DNA of 34,734 nucleotides, taken from JAUVXJ01 sp034430275. GTDB lineage: Bacteria > Chloroflexota > Anaerolineae > UBA7937 > B3-Chlor. Below, piece after piece: positions 8,174 to 16,989 of this stretch. The notes under the pieces are model-generated. The model searched no databases, was not told the DNA's origin, and saw only the letters and a list, made by a program, of their open reading frames with translations. The translations under genes were made by a program, and so were the position numbers. Numbering within the stretch: position 1 is the stretch's first letter; each line of letters begins with the position of its first letter. The DNA lies in NCBI GenBank assembly GCA_034430275.1, contig DAOUEW010000132.1:1-34734 (forward strand). The letters run 5' to 3'.

Positions 8174-10770
8174 GACTGACAACGTCTAGGGAGCTGTTTG
8201 CCGCGGCAAAGCTGAGTCTCGATCTGGGCTACCGCGAGTTCGGAATCGTGCTACTCGAGCACCTGCTGGAGCAACTACCCGTCTTTCTGGCGGCGCGCTG
8301 CCTGCGTGGGGCCACACTTCTGGATGATGGACAGTGGGCCGAGGCGAAGGAGCAGTTGGAGTTCGTGCTCAGCGCCGATCCTCTGAACCTGGCTGCGCTG
8401 AAAGGCATGGCCGAGGCTGACGTGGGCTTGGGCGTTGCGCCTGAGCAGAGCCAGTACCTTCAGTGGGGGATGGCGTTCCATCCCTACGACAAAGGGATTC
8501 GAGAGCTCGGCGGCTATGGCCTTGAAGACACCTCTTTGTTGGCCCTGGCCCGTTTGCTGACCGTGGCGGCCCGCTGCGAGGAGGCGTTGCTCTACTACGA
8601 GGCTGCGATCGCCCAGACGGCTGACGACAGCGAATACCGCTCGGCGCTGGAGCTTGTCCTGTTGGAGGCTCTGTGGAACATCGGACGCACCGGGGGCGCA
8701 AGGTCGCTGGCCGAGGAACTCGCCGAGGAGCGACCGACGTGGATCAGGCCCAAACTCATCCTGGCAGACATCCTCCTGGAGCAGCGGGACGATGCTCAGG
8801 GGACTGCACTGCTCCACGACGCGGCGGCCCTCGATCCTAGCTTCCTGGTGGCGCAGGAAGTGCTCGGTCAATACGACAGGTACGATGCGTTCCTCCGTGG
8901 CAGTCTGGAGGTGAACGGGCCTCCGGAGGAGGAAGTGCTGGAAGCGCCTCCTCCGCTGAGGTACCTGTTGGGGATCGAGCCGGTGCCGCCTGTTGCTGCG
9001 CAGCACCAGGAAGGTATCTCACTGGACCCGCTCCACGTACAGCAGAGTCTTCCGAAGGGAGGAGGCGAAGCCGTGACCGAGCCGGCGGGAGACGAGGCCG
9101 AGGTGCTGGAGATCCCCCTGCCGTCCGAGGACGGTGACGGCGATGTTCAAGATAGCGGCTCGTCTGACTTTACCTCCGTACGTCTCATCCTCTCCAGCCG
9201 CAAGGCGCTGACGGAGCGGTTCGGGGAGGACGGATACAGGGAGTTGGATGGCAGACTCTCTGCGCTCTGTGAAAGCGTCGCTCGCTCCACGGGTGCGGAG
9301 GCTATCAAGGTGTACGTGGACGACGACTCACGCCTTGGCGAGTTCGGTCTACGTGGTGTGGACCCCTCCGATCCCGCGGAGGTAGCGAGCCTGATCCAGG
9401 GGATCGAGGCGAGTCTGGGTTCGGAGTCGAAGCAGGTGTTGTCCCTGTTGATCGTCGGTGGCGATTCCATCATTCCATTCCACAGAGTGGACAACCCTGC
9501 TGACGACGAAGACGCTGAGGTGCTGTCCGACTGGCCGTACGTTTGCCGGGAGGACAACCCACTGCTCTCCAGGTTCAGCGTGGGTCGACTTCCTGATGCT
9601 GGCGACGGAGAGCTGGCTACCCTCTTGACTCTCGTCGACCACGCCATCAACCACCACGAGAGAGGCGCCTCACAGGCCAGCGTCTCAGGCTCTTCCTGGC
9701 TGAAACCGATACGCAGACTCCTGAGCGCCGGCCATTCTGGACACGCGAGCGTGGGCTACACAGCCGAGATCTGGGTCGAGGCGTCGCGTTCGGTGTTCGA
9801 GGTGATAGGAGACCCCACGAAACTCGAGTTGTCTCCTCCTTCGACGGACTACGACTTCCTCACCGCCCACGAGCAGATGCCGACCCTGGCGTATTTCAAT
9901 CTGCATGGCTTCAGGGGAAGTCCATACTGGTACGGCCACGGAGAGGCGGACTACGGTTCGGCGCTCCTGCCCATCGCGCTGACGCCTCTGTCAGTGTCCT
10001 GGGCCGGCGCTGAGGGTGCTCTGGTGTACTCCGAGGCTTGCTATGGAGCCGAGCCTCCCGGCCAACATCCCGATGGCTCGATAGCGTTGAACCTGCTCTC
10101 CAACGGAGCCCTGGCGTTTCTCGGATTCACCGCGATGTCCTACGGAACGCTATCGCCCCCGCTGTCCGGTGCAGATCTGCTGGGCAGGTACCTGTGGGAG
10201 GGTATTCTGGATGGCCTCTCTGTGGGAGGGGCCTTGCAGAGGGCCAGAGCGGAATTCATACGGAATGCGGCCACCGAGCAGGGATACCTGGACGGGGAGG
10301 ATCAGAAGGCACTGATGAGCTTCGTCCTCTACGGCGATCCTTCGTTGAGTCTGAGCGCGCGGCGCGAGTTGCCGGAGACAGAGGCGCAGCTCGAAGTGGC
10401 CTGCCCGCCGCTGGCTGGCTGCTCGAGGATGATGGATGCGGAATCGTTGCCGCTGACCAAAGAGGTTCGAGCCAAGGTGCAGAGGAGTCTACCTTTCCTC
10501 CAGACCAACGGTCTCATGGGCCACCCGCTCGTCCTGTGCAGGGTCCCTTGTTCCAGCTCGGAATGCGGGACGGGGAGCTGCAGCTGTGGTGCTGGTGAAC
10601 GGTCCGGGGTACCTGGTCTGATCCAGGCTTCTCACCACAGCGTCGTCTCCAAAGGTGGGCACGAGCAGCAACACGTGGTCAAGGTGACGGTCAACGCCGA
10701 CGGTGACGTGGTCAAGGTCATGATCTCCAGAGGCGGCACACAGACGTTCACAGAGAACGATCAGAGATGA
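8170..10770 (+). CDS. TPR protein with C25/CHAT-like clan CD cysteine protease domain
   Basis: The protein is 866 aa from a GTG overlapping the previous stop, with GGAGG upstream. Residues 1-270 are TPR-like helices. An acidic linker follows (about 290-325), then a gingipain/CHAT-type fold at about 330-755: a Rossmann-like half with LLIVGGDSIIPF and SRFSVGRLPDA, then the catalytic half with His579 in YFNLHG and Cys624 in VYSEACYGA. His and Cys are 45 residues apart, as in clan CD peptidases. The C-terminal tail has a cysteine cluster (C790, C794, C799, C804, C806) and ends in a strand-rich module resembling the end of the 78-aa protein at 18126. There is no signal peptide, unlike secreted gingipains, so an intracellular effector regulated by the NACHT-TPR partner is plausible. 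The choice between C25 and CHAT families is unsettled. Confidence 0.82.
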   Translation: MRLTTSRELFAAAKLSLDLGYREFGIVLLEHLLEQLPVFLAARCLRGATLLDDGQWAEAKEQLEFVLSADPLNLAALKGMAEADVGLGVAPEQSQYLQWGMAFHPYDKGIRELGGYGLEDTSLLALARLLTVAARCEEALLYYEAAIAQTADDSEYRSALELVLLEALWNIGRTGGARSLAEELAEERPTWIRPKLILADILLEQRDDAQGTALLHDAAALDPSFLVAQEVLGQYDRYDAFLRGSLEVNGPPEEEVLEAPPPLRYLLGIEPVPPVAAQHQEGISLDPLHVQQSLPKGGGEAVTEPAGDEAEVLEIPLPSEDGDGDVQDSGSSDFTSVRLILSSRKALTERFGEDGYRELDGRLSALCESVARSTGAEAIKVYVDDDSRLGEFGLRGVDPSDPAEVASLIQGIEASLGSESKQVLSLLIVGGDSIIPFHRVDNPADDEDAEVLSDWPYVCREDNPLLSRFSVGRLPDAGDGELATLLTLVDHAINHHERGASQASVSGSSWLKPIRRLLSAGHSGHASVGYTAEIWVEASRSVFEVIGDPTKLELSPPSTDYDFLTAHEQMPTLAYFNLHGFRGSPYWYGHGEADYGSALLPIALTPLSVSWAGAEGALVYSEACYGAEPPGQHPDGSIALNLLSNGALAFLGFTAMSYGTLSPPLSGADLLGRYLWEGILDGLSVGGALQRARAEFIRNAATEQGYLDGEDQKALMSFVLYGDPSLSLSARRELPETEAQLEVACPPLAGCSRMMDAESLPLTKEVRAKVQRSLPFLQTNGLMGHPLVLCRVPCSSSECGTGSCSCGAGERSGVPGLIQASHHSVVSKGGHEQQHVVKVTVNADGDVVKVMISRGGTQTFTENDQR

Positions 10771-13190
10771 CTCTGGAACGGTATTGGCGGCCCAAGAACG
10801 ACACCGGATACGGGTTCCACTTCTACCCGGATACCGAGCACTACAGTCCGTACGATGCCAGTCGGTGGCTGCCCGAACTGAAGAGTATGGGTGCTAGCTG
10901 GTTGGTTCTGCTCTCCAAGCTCGAGAGCCGGGTGCCCGAGTTCTTCGTCAAGAAGGTCGTGGCGCATGAGATCGAGCCTATCGTGCGCATCGTGGTGCCT
11001 GTCATCCAGTCCGTGGATAGGGCCAAGCTGGCCGAGATGTTCGCCATGTACGCGGGCTGGGGCGTCCACTACATGGAGCTATTCAGTGCTCCCAACTGTG
11101 CGTCTCGCTGGGGAGTGGAGCAATGGTGTCGAGACTCCCTGGTGGAGAGGTTCGTAGAGATCCTTATACCGTGCCTGGAGGAGATGGCGGAGGCAGGCTT
11201 GTTCCCCGTGTTCCCCGCGTTGCAGGCGCCGGGCGACTACTGGGACCTGAGTTTCCTCAGGGATGCCCTGGAAAGACTCGTCGCGAGACTGGATGGGTCC
11301 GTCCTGGAGCGCACAGTGATCGCGATGCAGAATCACGCGTTTGACAGATCGCTGTCTTGGGGACAGGGAGGAGAAGAGTGCTGGACAGAGTCTCGACCGT
11401 ACTTCTGTCCCGCAGAGAGCGAGGACCACCTGGGCTACAACCTGTTCGAGTGGTACGGAGACGTCGTCGAGTCCGTCGTAGGAGAGCCGCTAGGGTTGCT
11501 GTGTCTGGGCAGCGCGGTCTCAGGAGACCCCTATTCGTTCCAGGGAGGCGTGTGGGCGGAAGAGGACAGCCACGCCGAACGCGCTCTGGCCATAGCCAGG
11601 ATGCAGATGGGAGACCTGGTCCCCGACTACGTCATCAACCACGCGTTCTGGCTGCTGGCAGCCAAGGAGGGCGATGAGAACAGGTCTCATGCCTGGTATG
11701 GAGTGCAAGGGGAGGAGAGCAAGGCCGTCTCGGCTCTCAAGGGGCTGCTGAAGTACTCTCGCACCGGCCTAGACGAGCCTCCCTCGTCCGTGGCGCTGTC
11801 GGCAGTCTCTGGATCGTCGTTGGAATCATCGAACGTGAAGTTCGTGGGATTGTCCAAGCAGATGATAGCTTCGCTGCAAGTGAAGCGGGCCAAGCGACGC
11901 AAGAAGCCCTACTGGAAGGTCGTACGCGTCGAAGTGCAACCAGGCTCCCACAGCATGAGTGCGTACGCCATCGTTGACGCCGACGGGGTGCGCTTCTCGT
12001 GGCCCGACGGAGAGTACGTCACCGCGTCGAAGGATGATCCGTATGCGCCGGCTGGCGCGCGCAGGGGAGCAGCGTCCATGCCCATGTTTGCTGCCTGGGG
12101 CGGTTACTGTGTGGAGGTGGTCGGGAATAGCGAGGTTCTGCAAGGCTTCGGGCTGTACGGCGACAACCTGGAACTGACGGTGGCCGGGCACCATCCTGTG
12201 CTGGTCACGTTCGAGCTGATAGACCCGGGGGAGGAAGACTCGGACCCTGATGATCCGGACCCACCTTCTCCGACCCCGGAACCGACGGGGCGTTACAGTG
12301 CATTCGCCAGACCACCTCGTGACACCGGCATGGGGGTTCACTTCGGGCTGGACACGAGGACCGAGGCCATGGAGCTGGACATCAGGAGAGCCAAGGAGAT
12401 GAGGCTCACCTGGGCCACCTTGTGCTATCAGGGCCAGGAGCAGTTGCTGAGGTGTGCCAAGTTGATCTGGGATGCCGGGATCATGCCTGTGTGCAGGCAA
12501 ATCCTGCCCATCAATCGCAATCACCCCTTCGGCAGTGACGCTCGGCTCCTCGTGGAGAACGGCATCCCGGCCTACATTCAGATCTTCAATGAGCCTTCCG
12601 ATGATCGTGAGTGGGAGAATGGACGGCCCAAGAAGTACGTGGCGAAATGGTCAAGCCTGTGGGCTGAGAAGGCGCAAGACGTCTACGACTCAGGCGGATA
12701 CCCGGGTCTGCAATGCCTCGGCTTGGAGGAGGTGGAGGCGGCCATCGACGCGCTGGGGGCAAACAACCCGGTCTGGGACCGCGTCTGGTTCTGTTGCCAC
12801 AACTATGGCCTGAATCACCCGCCGGAATGGCAGGAGAATCTCTGGTGCGTCCTGAGCTTTTTGTTCTTTGCGGAGGTCTTCGAGAGGCGTCTGGGCTTCG
12901 TCCCTCCCATCATCTGCGCTGAGGGCGGCTGGCTATACGGCGCTTACGACGATCATCGCTACCCGCGCGTCGCTGGAGAGCTTCACGCCAAGTACACGAA
13001 ATGGATGTTCAAGTGGTTCCGCAAGTACCGGCTCTCTAACGGTGAACTGCTGCCCGACTACCTCTTCGCTGTCTGCCCCTGGATACTCAGTGGACAGAAT
13101 GACGAGGCGTGGTACGGGTACACCACCAAGGACATGACTATATGGGCGGTGAAGAGCATCAAGAAGTTTGTACGAGTCTCGCGGAGCTAA
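10767..13190 (+). CDS. Double TIM-barrel glycoside-hydrolase-like protein
   Basis: The protein is 807 aa; the ATG overlaps the previous stop by 4 bp. It has two clan GH-A-like barrels (about 1-330 and 510-805) joined by a beta-rich segment (about 370-490) and an acidic Pro-rich linker. It is a paralogue of the product at 22608, aligning from the first residues (RPKNDTG in both). In barrel 1 the acid/base motif NEPN is SAPN (A108) and the nucleophile region reads LGSA, so both glutamates are missing. Barrel 2 keeps E609 (FNEPS) and E719 (CAEGGW). It could therefore cleave a glycan with barrel 2 and bind with barrel 1. No signal peptide is visible, which is odd for a wall-acting enzyme. The substrate is unknown; peptidoglycan-linked glycan is a guess from context. 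Confidence 0.8.
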   Translation: MTLERYWRPKNDTGYGFHFYPDTEHYSPYDASRWLPELKSMGASWLVLLSKLESRVPEFFVKKVVAHEIEPIVRIVVPVIQSVDRAKLAEMFAMYAGWGVHYMELFSAPNCASRWGVEQWCRDSLVERFVEILIPCLEEMAEAGLFPVFPALQAPGDYWDLSFLRDALERLVARLDGSVLERTVIAMQNHAFDRSLSWGQGGEECWTESRPYFCPAESEDHLGYNLFEWYGDVVESVVGEPLGLLCLGSAVSGDPYSFQGGVWAEEDSHAERALAIARMQMGDLVPDYVINHAFWLLAAKEGDENRSHAWYGVQGEESKAVSALKGLLKYSRTGLDEPPSSVALSAVSGSSLESSNVKFVGLSKQMIASLQVKRAKRRKKPYWKVVRVEVQPGSHSMSAYAIVDADGVRFSWPDGEYVTASKDDPYAPAGARRGAASMPMFAAWGGYCVEVVGNSEVLQGFGLYGDNLELTVAGHHPVLVTFELIDPGEEDSDPDDPDPPSPTPEPTGRYSAFARPPRDTGMGVHFGLDTRTEAMELDIRRAKEMRLTWATLCYQGQEQLLRCAKLIWDAGIMPVCRQILPINRNHPFGSDARLLVENGIPAYIQIFNEPSDDREWENGRPKKYVAKWSSLWAEKAQDVYDSGGYPGLQCLGLEEVEAAIDALGANNPVWDRVWFCCHNYGLNHPPEWQENLWCVLSFLFFAEVFERRLGFVPPIICAEGGWLYGAYDDHRYPRVAGELHAKYTKWMFKWFRKYRLSNGELLPDYLFAVCPWILSGQNDEAWYGYTTKDMTIWAVKSIKKFVRVSRS

Positions 13191-13214
13191 GCGAGGCGCG
13201 CATGGGAGGCACAG

Positions 13215-13814
13215 ATGCGTGGCTGGAACATCCGTGAACGCGTGCGGGGTTCTTCCATCAGAAAAGGGACTGACCTTGAGGCTGAGGGGCCGTCCCTGAA
13301 CGGAGAGTACGAAGACCTGGACGCCGACGGTGGGTATGACGACGCGGAAGTCTCCTCTGTCCATGAGATGAGCGTGTTTGTGGATGAGATGGAGGACCTG
13401 CTTTGTTCGGCCGCCAGAGTGCCCTTGACCTCCAAAGCGCTCGTGGATCAAGAGCAATGCTTGGCGACGCTGGACGTGCTGCGCGCCAATTGGCCGCTCG
13501 AGGTCTTGCGGGCCCAGCGCGTCTTAGCCAAAGAAGGCAAGGTACTCGAGCAGGCGGAGCTCGAAGCCGAGCGAATCAGGCAGCGTGCCGAGAGACAGGC
13601 GGCCCTGATCATGGACCAGAACCCACTGGTCAAGATGGCCGAGGTTCGCGCCCAGGAGATCATCGAGGCAGCCGAGCAGGAGGCGGACCAAACGCGGCGA
13701 CGCGCAGAGCAGGACGCCCGAGACGTGTACGAGGGGCTCGGACGCGAGCTCGACTTCCTGACACGAGACATCAAGGAACTGGTAGCGGCTCGGCTGGGAA
13801 GACTAAGGCGCTGA
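13215..13814 (+). CDS. DivIVA-like coiled-coil protein
   Basis: The protein is 199 aa, from an ATG preceded by GGGAGG. An acidic disordered start (about 1-50) leads to a conserved-looking block, VDEMEDLLCSAARVPLTSKA then LVDQEQCLATLDVLR (about 55-95). A long Glu/Arg/Ala coiled coil follows (about 105-185). From memory the layout matches a family of small coiled-coil proteins in Gram-positive-type bacteria and Chloroflexota, often annotated as DivIVA-like or as an ATP synthase b-subunit relative. These are soluble filament-forming or scaffold proteins thought to act in division or envelope organisation. It sits directly before mraZ. The DivIVA membrane-binding tip is not obvious, so a scaffold role is inferred. 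Confidence 0.72.
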   Translation: MRGWNIRERVRGSSIRKGTDLEAEGPSLNGEYEDLDADGGYDDAEVSSVHEMSVFVDEMEDLLCSAARVPLTSKALVDQEQCLATLDVLRANWPLEVLRAQRVLAKEGKVLEQAELEAERIRQRAERQAALIMDQNPLVKMAEVRAQEIIEAAEQEADQTRRRAEQDARDVYEGLGRELDFLTRDIKELVAARLGRLRR

Positions 13815-13842
13815 GTCGGCGAGGTTCTTGGGAGATCGGTGC

Positions 13843-14277
13843 ATGTTACTTGGTACATCTACACAGGTACGGCTGGGGCCAGACGGTCTCGTCTTGCCCA
13901 GCCATCTACGGGACGACCTCCAACAGGGTTTTGTCCTAACTCGAGGCCTGGACAAGTGCGTGGCGGTGTTTCCGCTGGCCGTGTGGCAGGGGCTCATGGA
14001 GCGCTTCGAGAGCGGAGCGTCGTTCCTGGGAGGGGCTGCCCGATTGTTGCAGCGCCACCTGTACGGGGGCGCTTGCGTGGAGACCCTGCGGCCCGACGGC
14101 CTGGCGATCGTTCCAGAGCACTTGCGCAGTTATGCGGAGTTGGAGAACGACGTAGTACTGGTCGGTGTGGGCAGTCGCCTGGAGATCTGGAATCCTCAGC
14201 GATGGAGCCAGGAGGAGTGGAGCATGGGTGAAAGGGTGTCGCAGGCCTCCGAGGAACTCAGCGAACTGGGGATATGA
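13843..14277 (+). CDS. mraZ: Divergent MraZ-like protein
   Basis: The protein is 144 aa. The ATG at 13843 (MLLGTSTQVRLG) is preferred over an upstream TTG because GGGAG lies 8 nt before it and family members start this way. It has two SpoVT-AbrB-like halves: GFVLTRGLDKCVAVFPLAVW near residue 25, and NDVVLVGVGSRLEIWNPQRW near 105, typical of MraZ. MraZ normally heads the division/cell-wall cluster and represses it by binding direct repeats at about 10-bp spacing. Both DxxGR motifs are altered here: each reads PDGL (GPDGLVLP and RPDGLAIVP), with the arginine replaced by leucine. No rsmH, ftsL, ftsI or mur genes follow, so this is probably an extra, specialised copy. Confidence 0.87.
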   Translation: MLLGTSTQVRLGPDGLVLPSHLRDDLQQGFVLTRGLDKCVAVFPLAVWQGLMERFESGASFLGGAARLLQRHLYGGACVETLRPDGLAIVPEHLRSYAELENDVVLVGVGSRLEIWNPQRWSQEEWSMGERVSQASEELSELGI

Positions 14278-14314
14278 CGCGCGAGGCGACGCGAATCGCG
14301 GAGGATGAGCTGGA

Positions 14315-16924
14315 ATGCGAAAGACGATAACCGCGCTGGTACTGTTCTCAGCTACGTTGTTCGTGCTACAGAGCCTGCCTCAGCAAGGACCCACTGTGGT
14401 CCGGAGGACGGCGGCCAGTGGCGCCACCACGGAGGAGTGGGTGCAGACGAGCGTGGCCGACTTCCAGACGGGGAGCACCGATTGTGTGGTCCTCGAAACA
14501 ATGGAGGACGGGGAGATCGTCCTGGCCCAGGGTGAGGACGGCGAGCTGTGCTCGACAGGCGTGTTCACGTCGGAGGTGCATGAATCCCCTGTGCTGTTCA
14601 ACGTGGTGGGGATGGCCTGGGGCGTGGACAAGCCCATGGGCACCTCCTGCCAGGCGGAGATCCGTGCCAGCAGCGATGGCCATACGTGGAGCGAATGGAT
14701 GATCGTCCCCGCCGATGAGGACGGGCCGACGAGCGAAGAGTTGATCCATTCCAATCTGCTCGAGGTTTCGCCGTCTCGCTACCTTCAATACCGGATAACG
14801 TTGGGCACATTCGAGAAGGACGTCTCGCCGGTGCTGAGCCAGGTTGTGCTCACGGTGATGGACACCACCGAAGGTCCGACCGTTGAGGAAGCTCGGTCCA
14901 TGGTGCTTCCTCAAGAGACGACCTCTGGGGTCGTACAGCCGCGGATCATATCCCGGAAGGGCTGGGGGGCGAATGAGGCCTGGGGTACGCGTGAGCCGGT
15001 ATACCGTCAGCCAACGCACTTCGTGATCCATCACACGGTGACGAGCAACAACCCGACTGACCCGGCCTACATCGTGCGGGCCATCTATCAGTATCACGCG
15101 CTCTCACGAGGATGGGGCGATATTGGCTACAACTTCCTCATCGATCGCCAGGGCAACATCTACGAGGGTCGCAAGGGCGGAGACGGCGTGGTAGGCGTTC
15201 ACGCCGGAGACTACAACTACGGCAGCATCGGCATTGCATTGATGGGTGACTACAGGACGGTGGAGATGACGCCGGCCATGAAAGAAGCCCTCGTGTCATT
15301 GATGGCCTGGGAAGCAGATCGCTTCGGGATCAATCCACTGGAGACTTCCTTCTTCGTCCATCGCGATTCTCCTAGCGTGGTAGGGCACCGTGACTTGTGG
15401 AGCACGATCTGCCCGGGCGACAAGGTGTACAAGGCACTGCCGGAGATCAGGCAACTGGTCTGGCAACGGCTCCTTGACGACGATCCGCGAGTGGAAATCA
15501 TCAGCCCGAGCGCAGGTGACGTCGTGTCGGGCGAGGTGAAGGTGCGCGTCTCCAGTCCCAGCCCGACAACGTCCCTGACGCGCCTGCTCTTGGATGGCTC
15601 GGCGGTCGCGGATGGCGTGTCGTCGGTGGAGTGGACCTGGAATACCCGCCAGGCCAGCGAAGGGGTCCACCGTCTCCAGGGAGTGGCGAAGAGCGTCGAG
15701 GGCAACCGGGCCCGCGTCACCATAGAAGTGACGGTGGACAACTCCCCGCCCACCGGCTCTATCACCATCGATGCCGGTGCCAGGTATACATCGGAGATGA
15801 CCGTGACTCTGGAGTTGGAGGCGGACGACGGGCAGGGCGAGATCGCCGGGATGCAGTTCACCCAGGATAACGCGAGTGAGTTCACAGAGATAGAGGAATA
15901 CGTGGCTTCTCGCCAGTGGGTCCTGGGTGCTGGCGAAGGAGAGAAGGTCGTCGGCGTCCGGTTTGTGGACACGGCCGGGAATGCTTCCCCCACGTACGCT
16001 GCCAGCATAGTGGTGGATAGCGAGCCACCTGGAGACTGGAGCAGGGTGGAGACGGGCGTCGTCAATCAGGTGATGGTCGGCGTGGCGGATCATGGCAGTG
16101 GCCTGGACACTGCGAGTGCCCAGTACTCCGTGTCAACTGATGGGGGATTGACCTTCGGGGCGTGGCAGTCTGCTGAGTGCAGCGGTTCCGCGAGCGAGGC
16201 ACACACGAGCGCCTGCTATCTGATGGCCGAGGTGCCCGCCGGAGCGGTGAGGTTCGAGATCGCTGACCAGGCCGGTAATGAGTCATACAGCCCGACGTAC
16301 GGCGAGATAGTGGCCTCGCCCACTCCGGCCGGTACCCCCGGGGTGCCGCCCGCCGCAACCCCGACGCCAACTGAGGAATCGCTGCCCGCCACGTTGCCAG
16401 ACCTCGTCGTGGACAGACTGGTGGTCACGCCAGCTAACGATCTGGTGTCTGAGCCGGTGACCGTAACTGTGAGTGCGACAATCAGAAACGAAAGCCTGTT
16501 CGATGCGACGACTGGATTCTGGGTCGAACTCTTCGTCGACCCTGGCACGGTCCCTGTCGTGAACTCGGCTGGCGCGCTAGACACCGGTGGGGCTCTGTGG
16601 TACGTCCCTGCCTTGGCAGGCGGCAGCACGGTCAGTTTGTCGCTCGAAGAGGCAGACCAGCGTTATAGCAGCTTCTCCGGTGTTCTGTCGACCGGGCGAC
16701 ACCAGTTCTATGTGTACGTCGATGCCTACAACACGGAGGGCGAAGTTGGGCTTATAGCCGAGGCGGACGAGAGCAACAACCTGCTGGGGCCGCTCGTCGT
16801 GGAGACGGGGTCTGGCCCCGGCGAAGAGCCGGATGAGCCCTCGCGATCCGGGCCAGGAGAGCTGGTGGCGCGGTTCATCAAGCGGCTTGAGGAGTTGCTG
16901 AATCTGCTACGGGAGCGCCTGTGA
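14315..16924 (+). CDS. Secreted N-acetylmuramoyl-L-alanine amidase with Ig-like and CARDB domains
   Basis: The protein is 869 aa, from an ATG with GGAGG 10 nt upstream. An N-terminal signal peptide (ITALVLFSATLFVLQSL) directs export. Residues 60-190 are beta-rich. An Amidase_2/PGRP domain spans about 212-375, with zinc ligands His239 (FVIHHT), His358 (VGHRD) and Cys366 (CPGD) and a YNFLIDRQGNIYEGR segment. It should cut between muramic acid and the stem peptide. Bacterial Ig-like domains follow (about 385-670), then a TPTP linker, a CARDB-like domain (about 690-830) and a charged amphipathic C-terminal helix. All amidase ligands are intact, unlike several neighbouring division proteins. It lies between mraZ and ftsZ, where mur/fts genes would be in an ordinary division cluster. 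Confidence 0.9.
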   Translation: MRKTITALVLFSATLFVLQSLPQQGPTVVRRTAASGATTEEWVQTSVADFQTGSTDCVVLETMEDGEIVLAQGEDGELCSTGVFTSEVHESPVLFNVVGMAWGVDKPMGTSCQAEIRASSDGHTWSEWMIVPADEDGPTSEELIHSNLLEVSPSRYLQYRITLGTFEKDVSPVLSQVVLTVMDTTEGPTVEEARSMVLPQETTSGVVQPRIISRKGWGANEAWGTREPVYRQPTHFVIHHTVTSNNPTDPAYIVRAIYQYHALSRGWGDIGYNFLIDRQGNIYEGRKGGDGVVGVHAGDYNYGSIGIALMGDYRTVEMTPAMKEALVSLMAWEADRFGINPLETSFFVHRDSPSVVGHRDLWSTICPGDKVYKALPEIRQLVWQRLLDDDPRVEIISPSAGDVVSGEVKVRVSSPSPTTSLTRLLLDGSAVADGVSSVEWTWNTRQASEGVHRLQGVAKSVEGNRARVTIEVTVDNSPPTGSITIDAGARYTSEMTVTLELEADDGQGEIAGMQFTQDNASEFTEIEEYVASRQWVLGAGEGEKVVGVRFVDTAGNASPTYAASIVVDSEPPGDWSRVETGVVNQVMVGVADHGSGLDTASAQYSVSTDGGLTFGAWQSAECSGSASEAHTSACYLMAEVPAGAVRFEIADQAGNESYSPTYGEIVASPTPAGTPGVPPAATPTPTEESLPATLPDLVVDRLVVTPANDLVSEPVTVTVSATIRNESLFDATTGFWVELFVDPGTVPVVNSAGALDTGGALWYVPALAGGSTVSLSLEEADQRYSSFSGVLSTGRHQFYVYVDAYNTEGEVGLIAEADESNNLLGPLVVETGSGPGEEPDEPSRSGPGELVARFIKRLEELLNLLRERL

Positions 16925-16934
16925 TTGCTTCAGG

Positions 16935-16959
16935 GCAAGGGTCTGCAAGGACTGGCAAG
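16935..16959 (+). repeat. Three GCAAG direct repeats at 10-bp period
   Basis: GCAAG occurs at 16935-16939, 16945-16949 and 16955-16959, exactly one helical turn apart, in the 65-bp gap before ftsZ. MraZ proteins are known to bind short direct repeats with about this spacing, and a mraZ-like gene lies in the same cluster. The pentamer differs from the MraZ boxes I know, but this MraZ has changed DNA-contact motifs. Function is inferred. Confidence 0.4.
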
Positions 16960-16960
16960 T

Positions 16961-16974
16961 CAGGCGAAAGCCTG
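16961..16974 (+). promoter_or_regulatory. GNRA-type hairpin just before the ftsZ ribosome-binding site
   Basis: CAGGC-GAAA-GCCTG is a perfect 5-bp stem closed by a GAAA tetraloop. It ends 4 nt before the Shine-Dalgarno AGGAGG (16979-16984), which is 5 nt before the ATG at 16990. There is no U-tract, so a terminator is unlikely. A translational or mRNA-stability role for ftsZ is possible. Confidence 0.45.
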
Positions 16975-16989
16975 TTACAGGAGGACGGT

